A stretch of DNA of 64,000 nucleotides from Costus lasius (Eukaryota > Streptophyta > Magnoliopsida > Zingiberales > Costaceae): assembly GCA_027563935.2 (NCBI GenBank), contig JANVAS020000231.1, forward strand, positions 10,000,001-10,064,000, given 5' to 3'. How positions within the stretch are numbered: the stretch's first letter is position 1; each line of letters begins with the position of its first letter. Shown piece after piece: positions 55,794 through 64,000 of this stretch. The notes beneath the pieces are model-generated. The model was not told where the DNA came from. It did not search any database and worked only from the letters and a program-made list of their open reading frames with translations. Both the position numbers and the translations under genes were made by a program.

Positions 55794-57765
55794 TCAAATA
55801 TGGATCATAATCAAGATCAATATCCTCATCATTAAAAGATCAAGATAAAGATAAATATTAATATCAAGATTGAAAATCAATATTACCACAGAGATCAAAA
55901 TCGTGTTTAAGTTGAATATTAGGAGTAAGATAAATATGAAGATTAGAAGATTAAAACCGAAATCGGAGATCAAAATGAAGATGAAGATAATTATCAAGAA
56001 TAAGATCAATGTTATAATTAAGAATGACAATAAGATTAATAACAATTAAGGCTCATAATCGAGTTCAGAATTTTCATCATGATTAGATTAATATCAATAT
56101 CAATAACAATATTAAGATTGAAGACCAAGATTACAAACAAGATCAAAATCGAGTTTAAGATTAAGATTAAAAAGAAGATAAAGATGAATATCATAAGAAG
56201 AAGTTTGAAAAAATGATTAAAATCATGATCAACATCATGATCATGGACAAAATCAATATTAAATTAATATTGCAAAATGATAAATGTCAAATATGGATCA
56301 TAATCAAGATCAATATCCTCATCATTAAAAGATCAAGATAAAGATAAATATTAATATCAAGATTGAAAATCAATATTACCACAGAGATCAAAATCGTGTT
56401 TAAGTTGAATATTAGGATTAAGATAAATATGAAGATTAGAAGATTAAAACCGAAATCGGAGATCAAAATGAAGATGAAGATAATTATCAAGAATAAGATC
56501 AATGTTATAATTAAGAATGACAATAAGATTAATAACAATTAAAGCTCATAATCGAGTTCAAAATTTTCATCATGATTAGATTAATATCAATATCAATAAC
56601 AATATTAAGATTGAAGACCAATATTACAAACAAGATCAAAATCGAGTTTAAGATTAAGATTAAAAAGAAGATAAAGATGAATATCATAAGAAGAAGTTTG
56701 AAAAAATGATTAAAATCATGATCAACATCATGATCATGGACAAAATCAATATTAAATTAATATTGCAAAATGATAAATGTCAAATATGGATCATAATCAA
56801 GATCAATATCCTCATCATTAAAAGATCAAGATAAAGATAAATATTAATATCAAGATTGAAAATCAATATTACCACAGAGATCAAAATCGTGTTTAAGTTG
56901 AATATTAGGAGTAAGATAAATATGAATCTTAAAAGATTAAAACCGAAATCGGAGATCAAAATGAAGATGAAGATAATTATCAAGAATAACATCAATGTTA
57001 TAATTAAGAATGAGAATATGATTAATAACAATTAAGGCTCATAATCGAGTTCAAAATTTTCATCATGATTAGATCATTATCAATATCAATAAAAATATTA
57101 TGATTAAAGACCAAGATTACAAACAAGATCAAAATCGAGTTTAAGATTAAGATTAAAAAGAAGATAAAGATGAATATCATAAGAAGAAGTTTGAAAAAAT
57201 GATTAAAATCATGATCAACATCATGATCATGGACAAAATCAATATTAAATTAATATTGCAAAATGATAAATGTCAAATATGGATCATAATCAAGATCAAT
57301 ATCCGCATCATTAAAAGATCAAGATAAAGATAAATATTAATATCAAGATTGAAAATCAATATTACCACAGAGATCAAAATCGTGTTTAAGTTGAATATTA
57401 GGATTAAGATAAATATGAAGATTAGAAGATTAAAACCGAAATCGGAGATCAAAATGAAGATGAAGATAATTATCAAGAATAAGATCAATGTTATAATTAA
57501 GAATGACAATAAGATTAATAACAATTAAAGCTCATAATCGAGTTCAAAATTTTCATCATGTTTAGATCAATATCAATATCAATAAAAATATTAAGATTAA
57601 AGACCAAGATTACAAACAAGATCAAAATCGAGTTTAAGATTAAGATTAAAAAGAAGATAAAGATGAATATCATAAGAAGAAGTTTGAAAAAATGATTAAA
57701 ATCATGATCAACATCATGATCATGGACAAAATCAATATTAAATTAATATTGCAAAATGATAAATA
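53329..57765. repeat. C-family subarray with two-unit rhythm, copy 1
   Basis: From 53822 the units are very uniform and carry GTTGAATATTAGGATTAAG and GAATGACAATAAG, with A-like centres (AAACCGAAATCGGAG) and B-like ends (AAGATCAATG, AATTAAAGCTC). GTTCAGAATTTTC (53599, 54092, 55078, 56064) alternates with GTTCAAAATTTTC (54585, 55571, 56557), a 986-bp two-unit repeat. The 56780 unit is a C/A mosaic (GTTGAAT then GAATCTTAAAAG) and 57273 returns to C. Confidence 0.8.
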
Positions 57766-60700
57766 TCAAATATGGATCATAATCAAGATCATTATCCTCA
57801 TCATTAAAAGATCAAGATAAAGATAAATATTAATATCAAGATTGAAAATCAATATTACCACAGAGATCAAAATCGAGTTTAAGAAGAATATTAGGAGTAA
57901 GATAAATATGAAGATTAGAAGATTAAATCCGAAATCTGAGATAAAAATGAAGATAAAGATAAATATCAAGAATAAGATCAATGTTATAATTAAGAATGAG
58001 AATAAGATTAATAACAATTAAATCTCATAATCGAGTTCAAAATTTTCATCATGATTAGATTAATATCAACATCAATAACAATATTAAGATTGAAGACCAA
58101 TATTACAAACAAGATCAAAATCGAGTTTAAGATTAAGATTAAAAAGAAGATAAAGATGAATATCATAAGAAGAAGTTTGAAAAAATGATTAAAATCATGA
58201 TCAACATCATGATCATGGACAAAATCAATATTAAATTAATATTGCAAAATGATAAATGTCAAATATGGATCATAATCAAGATCAATATCCTCATCATTAA
58301 AAGATCAAGATAAAGATAAATATTAATATCAAGATTGAAAATCAATATTACCACAGAGATCAAAATCGTGTTTAAGATGAATATTAGGAGTAAGATAAAT
58401 ATGAATCTTAAAAGATTAAAACCGAAATCGGAGATCAAAATGAAGATGAAGATAATTATCAAGAATAACATCAATGTTATAATTAAGAATGAGAATATGA
58501 TTAATAACAATTAAGGCTCATAATCGAGTTCAAAATTTTCATCATGATTAGATCATTATCAATATCAATAAAAATATTATGATTAAAGACCAAGATTACA
58601 AATCGAGTTTAAGATTAAGATTAAAAAGAAGATAAAGATGAATATCATAAGAAGAAGTTTGAAAAAATGATTAAAATCATGATCAACATCATGATCATGG
58701 ACAAAATTAATATTAAATTAATATTGCAAAATGATAAATATCAAATATGGATCATAATCAAGATCATTATCCTCATCATTAAAAGATCAAGATAAAGATA
58801 AATATTAATATCAAGATTGAAAATCAATATTACCACAGAGATCAAAATCGAGTTTAAGAAGAATATTAGGAGTAAGATAAATATGAAGATTAGAAGATTA
58901 AATCCGAAATCTGAGATAAAAATGAAGATAAAGATAATTATCAAGAATAAGATCAATGTTATAATTAAGAATGAGAATAAGATTAATAACAATTAAAGCT
59001 CATAATCGAGTTCAAAATTTTCATCATGATTAGATCAATATCAATATCAATAAAAATATTAAGATTAAATACCAAGATTACAAACAAGATCAAAACAGAG
59101 TTTAAGATTAAGATTAAACAGAAGATAAAGATGAATATCATAAGAAGAAGTTTGAAAAAATGATTAAAATCATGATCAACATCATGATCATGGACAAAAT
59201 CAATATTAAATTAATATTGTAAAATGATAAATGTCAAATATGGATCATAATCAAGATCAATATCCTCATCATTAAAAGATCAAGATAAAGATAAATATTA
59301 ATATCAAGATTGAAAATCAATATTACCACAGAGATCAAAATCGAGTTTAAGAAGAATATTAGGAGTAAGATAAATATGAAGATTAGAAGATTAAATCCGA
59401 AATCTGAGATAAAAATGAAGATAAAGATAATTATCAAGAATAAGATCAATGTTATAATTAAGAATGAGAATAAGATTAATAACAATTAAAGCTCATAATC
59501 GAGTTCAAAATTTTCATCATGATTAGATCAATATCAATATCAATAAAAATATTAAGATTAAAGACCAAGATTACAAACAAGATCAAAATCGAGTTTAAGA
59601 TTAAGATTAAAAAGAAGATAAAGATGAATATCATAAGAAGAAGTTTGAAAAAATGATTAAAATCATGATCAACATCATGACCATGGACAAAATCAATATT
59701 AAATTAATATTGCAAAAGGATAAATATCAAATATGGATCATAATCAAGATCAATATCCTCATCATTAAAAGATCAAGATAAAGATAAATATTAATATCAA
59801 GATTGAAAATCAATATTACCACAGAGATCAAAATCGAGTTTAAGAAGAATATTAGGAGTAAGATAAATATGAACATTAGAAGATTAAATCCGAAATCTGA
59901 GATAAAAATGAAGATAAAGATAATTATCAAGAAAAAGATCAATGTTATAATTAAGAATGAGAATAAGATTAATAACAATTAAAGCTCATAATCGAGTTCA
60001 AAATTTTCATCATGATTAGATCAATATCAATATCAATAACAATATTAAGATTGAAGACCAATATTACAAACAAGATAAAAATCGAGTTTAAGATTAAGAT
60101 TAAAAAGAAGATAAAGATGAATATCATAAGAAGAAGTTTGAAAAAATGATTAAAATCATGATCAACATCATGATCATGGACAAAATCAATATTAAATTAA
60201 TATTGCAAAATTATAAATGTCAAATATGGATCATAATCAAGATCAATATCCTCATCATTAAAAGATCAAGATAAAGATTAATATTAATATCAAGATTGAA
60301 AATCAATATTACCACAGAGATCAAAATCGTGTTTAAGATGAATATTAGGAGTAAGATAAATATGAAGATTAGAAGATTAAATCCGAAATCTGAGATAAAA
60401 ATGAAGATAAAGATAATTATCAAGAATAAGATCAATGTTATAATTAAGAATGACAATAAGATTAATAACAATTAAAGCTCATAATCGAGTTCAGAATTTT
60501 CATCATGATTAGATTAATATCAATATCAATAACAATATTAAGATTGAAGACCAATATTACAAACAAGATCAAAATCGAGTTTAAGATTAAGATTAAAAAG
60601 AAGATAAAGATGAATATCATAAGAAGAAGTTTGAAAAAATGATTAAAATCATGATCAACATCATGATCATGGACAAAATCAATATTAAATTAATATTGCA

Positions 60701-62684
60701 AAATGATAAATGTCAAATATGGATCATAATCAAGATCAATATCCTCATCATTAAAAGATCAAGATAAAGATAAATATTAATATCAAGATTGAAAATCAAT
60801 ATTACCACAGAGATCAAAATCGTGTTTAAGTTGAATATTAGGATTAAGATAAATATGAAGATTAGAAGATTAAAACCGAAATCGGAGATCAAAATGAAGA
60901 TGAAGATAATTATCAAGAATAAGATCAATGTTATAATTAAGAATGACAATAAGATTAATAACAATTAAAGCTCATAATCGAGTTTAGAATTTTCATCATG
61001 ATTAGATTAATATCAATATCAATAACAATATTAAGATTGAAGACCAATATTACAAACAAGATCAAAATCGAGTTTAAGATTAAGATTAAAAAGAAGATAA
61101 AGATGAATATCATAAGAAGAAGTTTGAAAAAATGATTAAAATCATGATCAACATCATGATCATGGACAAAATCAATATTAAATTAATATTGCAAAATGAT
61201 AAATGTCAAATATGGATCATAATCAAGATCAATATCCTCATCATTAAAAGATCAAGATAAAGATAAATATTAATATCAAGATTGAAAATCAATATTACCA
61301 CAGAGATCAAAATCGTGTTTAAGTTGAATATTAGGATTAAGATAAATATGAAGATTAGAAGATTAAAACCGAAATCGGAGATCAAAACGAAGATGAAGAT
61401 AATTATCAAGAATAAGATCAATGTTATAATTAAGAATGACAATAAGATTAATAACAATTAAAGCTCATAATCGAGTTCAAAATTTTCATCATGATTAGAT
61501 TAATATCAATATCAATAACAATATTAAGATTGAAGACCAATATTACAAACAAGATCAAAATCGAGTTTAAGATTAAGATTAAAAAGAAGATAAAGATGAA
61601 TATCATAAGAAGAAGTTTGAAAAAATGATTAAAATCATGATCAACATCATGATCATGGACAAAATCAATATTAAATTAATATTGCAAAATGATAAATGTC
61701 AAATATGGATCATAATCAAGATCAATATCCTCATCATTAAAAGATCAAGATAAAGATAAATATTAATATCAAGATTGAAAATCAATATTACCACAGAGAT
61801 CAAAATCGTGTTTAAGTTGAATATTAGGATTAAGATAAATATGAAGATTAGAAGATTAAAACCGAAATCGGAGATCAAAATGAAGATGAAGATAATTATC
61901 AAGAATAAGATCAATGTTATAATTAAGAATGACAATAAGATTAATAACAATTAAAGCTCATAATCGAGTTCAGAATTTTCATCATGATTAGATTAATATC
62001 AATATCAATAACAATATTAAGATTGAAGACCAATATTACAAACAAGATCAAAATCGAGTTTAAGATTATGATTAAAAAGAAGATAAAGATGAATATCATA
62101 AGAAGAAGTTTGAAAAAATGATTAAAATCATGATCAACATCATGATCATGGACAAAATCAATATTAAATTAATATTGCAAAATGATAAATGTCAATTATG
62201 GATCATAATCAAGATCAATATCCTCATCATTAAAAGATCAAGATAAAGATAAATATTAATATCAAGATTGAAAATCAATATTACCACAGAGATCAAAATC
62301 GTGTTTAAGTTGAATATTAGGATTAAGATAAATATGAAGATTAGAAGATTAAAACCGAAATCGGAGATCAAAATGAAGATGAAGATAATTATCAAGAATA
62401 AGATCAATGTTATAATTAAGAATGACAATAATATTAATAACAATTAAAGCTCATAATCGAGTTCAAAATTTTCATCATGATTAGATTAATATCAATATCA
62501 ATAACAATATTAAGATTGAAGACCAATATTACAAACAAGATCAAAATCGAGTTTAAGATTAAGATTAAAAAGAAGATAAAGATGAATATCATAAGAAGAA
62601 GTTTGAAAAAATGATTAAAATCATGATCAACATCATGATCATGGACAAAATCAATATTAAATTAATATTGCAAAATGATAAATG
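57766..62684. repeat. Large duplication, copy 2 (ten units)
   Basis: Units: 57766, 58259 (A), 58741, 59234, 59727, 60220, 60713, 61206, 61699 and 62192. The CAGAATT/CAAAATT phase of the C units is the same as in copy 1 (60491, 60983 as TAGAATT, 61477, 61970, 62463), which supports block duplication rather than independent spread. Private changes include CAAAACGAAG near 61387 and GATTATGATT near 62066. Confidence 0.85.
58590..58615. repeat. 11-bp deletion in an A/B unit
   Basis: The usual ATTACAAACAAGATCAAAAT followed by CGAG is shortened to ATTACAAATCGAG, 11 bases fewer. This gives the 482-bp spacing between 58259 and 58741. The corresponding site in copy 1 (near 51690-51710) is full length, so the deletion postdates the large duplication. 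Confidence 0.88.
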
Positions 62685-64000
62685 TCAAATATGGATCATA
62701 ATCAAGATCAATATCCTCATCATTAAAAGATCAAGATAAAGATAAATATTAATATCAAGATTGAAAATCAATATTACCACAGAGATTAAAATCGTGTTTA
62801 AGTTGAATATTAGGAGTAAGATAAATATGAAGATTAGAAGATTAAAACCGAAATCGGAGATCAAAATGAAGATGAAGATAATTATCAAGAATAACATCAA
62901 TGTTATAATTAAGAATGAGAATATGATTAATAACAATTAAGGCTCATAATCGAGTTCAAAATTTTCATCATGATTAGATTAATATCAATATCAATAACAA
63001 TATTAAGATTGAAGACCAATATTATAAACAAGATCAAAATCGAGTTTAAGGTTAAGATTAAAAAGAAGATAAAGATGAATATCATAAGAAGAAGTTTGAA
63101 AAAATGATTAAAATCATGATCAACATCATGATCATGGACAAAATCAATATTAAATTAATATTGCAAAATGATAAATTTCAAATATGGATCATAATCAAGA
63201 TCAATATCCTCATCATTAAAAGATCAAGATAAAGATAAATATTAATATCAAGATTGAAAATCAATATTACCACAGAGATCAAAATCGAGTTTAAGAAGAA
63301 TATTAGGAGTAAGATAAATATGAAGATTAGAAGATTAAATCCGAAATCTGAGATAAAAATGAAGATAAAGATAATTATCAAGAATAAGATCAATGTTATA
63401 ATTAAGAATGACAATAAGATTAATAACAATTAAAGCTTATAATCGAGTTCAAAATTTTCATCATGATTAGATTAATATCAATATCAATAACAATATTAAG
63501 ATTGAAGACCAATATTACAAACAAGATCAAAATCGAGTTTAAGATTAAGATTAAAAAGAAGATAAAGATGAATATCAAAAGAAGAAGTTTGAAAAAATGA
63601 TTAAAATCATGATCAACATCATGATCATGGACAAAATCAATATTAAATTAATATTGCAAAATGATAAATGTCAAATATGGATCATAATCAAGATCAATAT
63701 CCTCATCATTAAATGATCAAGATAAAGATAAATATTAATATCAAGATTGAAAATCAATATTACCACAGAGATCAAAATCATGTTTAAGTTGAATATTAGG
63801 AGTAAGATAAATATGAAGATTAGAAGATTAAAACCGAAATCGGAGATCAAAATGAAGATGAAGATAATTATCAAGAATAAGATCAATGTTATAATTAAGA
63901 ATGACAATAAGATTAATAACAATTAAAGCTCATAATCGAGTTCAAAATTTTCATGATGATTAGATTAATATCAATATCAATAACAATATTAAGATTGAAG
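62685..64000. repeat. Last units, array running off the window
   Basis: Units start at 62685 (C/A mosaic with AACATCAATG and AATATGATT), 63178 (B left part but GACAATAAG on the right) and 63671 (C-like, with TCATGTTTAAG, AAATGATCAAG and TCATGATGATTAG). The last unit is cut at L+329. Nothing signals an array edge. Confidence 0.85.

Larger units (their letters stand above)
1..64000. repeat. ~493-bp A+T-rich satellite, continuous tandem array (~130 units)
   Basis: The landmark TCAAATATGG recurs at 440, 933, 1426, 1919, 2413 and onward to 63671. Spacing is almost always 493 or 494 bp; exceptions are 486, 482, 492 and one 626. Every unit is in the same orientation and adjoining units differ by only a few per cent by eye. 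Base 1 corresponds to base 494 and the last base is still inside a unit, so the array continues beyond both ends. Three hand-counted lines give about 53% A, 27% T, 21% G+C. Such arrays are typical of eukaryotic centromeric or pericentromeric heterochromatin; that role is inferred. No gene, RNA gene or inserted element interrupts it. I do not recognise the family. Confidence 0.97.

Noticed and set aside
1..64000. CRISPR array or other prokaryotic repeat system
   Set aside because: Repeats are 493 bp with no unique spacers between them, and no associated genes are present.
1..64000. CENP-B box
   Set aside because: I found no sequence resembling the conserved TTCG...CGGGA core in any unit type, so no claim of CENP-B binding is made.
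1..64000. Transposon or retroelement insertions, tRNA or rRNA genes
   Set aside because: Every stretch aligns to the satellite unit. The spacing anomalies (486, 482, 492, 626 bp) are fully explained by small deletions and the 132-bp duplication.

Overview
The whole 64 kb window is one uninterrupted head-to-tail satellite DNA array. A unit of about 493 bp runs from the first base to the last, roughly 130 times, always in the same orientation. I see no unique sequence, no transposon insertion, no RNA gene and no credible protein gene. Neither array edge lies in the window. The unit is very A+T-rich: three hand-counted 60-base lines give about 53% A, 27% T and 21% G+C, so the + strand is strongly A-rich throughout. 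Long homogenised arrays with higher-order repeats are typical of eukaryotic centromeric or pericentromeric heterochromatin. I therefore infer a eukaryotic chromosome, but nothing here identifies the species.

The unit has internal structure. It is an old tandem dimer: a 248-bp half and a 245-bp half still align almost without gaps. One stretch of 52 bp is 43/52 identical at an offset of 248. One half carries a 60-bp block dense in dyads, ending in a 19-bp inverted repeat (9-bp arms, 1-base spacer) that recurs in essentially every unit. I number units from the landmark word TCAAATATGG (L): 440, 933, 1426 and so on.

Units fall into families by linked variants. A units (about 27) have TCGTG, AAACCG, AACATCAATG and AATATGATT. 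B units (the majority) have TCGAG, AAATCCG, AAGATCAATG and AATAAGATT. C units (only after about 53.8 kb) have GTTGAAT, AGGATTAAG and GACAAT, and look like A/B recombinants with private changes.

Layout: 440-4385 is duplicated at 7830-11281. A 4-unit higher-order repeat (about 1,973 bp) occupies 10.8-12.8, 15.7-19.7 and, in another version, 20.2-25.1 kb. A 7-unit repeat (3,451 bp) covers 26.6-33.5 kb and starts a third copy that carries a 132-bp internal duplication. 35.6-37.6 kb is duplicated at 42.5-44.5 kb. A 3-unit repeat inside a 7-unit repeat covers 47.4-50.9 kb. 50.9-55.8 kb is duplicated at 57.8-62.7 kb and includes a C-family subarray with a 2-unit rhythm. Several of these duplications are spaced by 14 units (about 6.9 kb), which is the most intriguing large-scale pattern.

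The array reads as a record of unequal exchange and gene conversion. The long open frames found in most units are best explained by base composition and homogenisation, not by coding.
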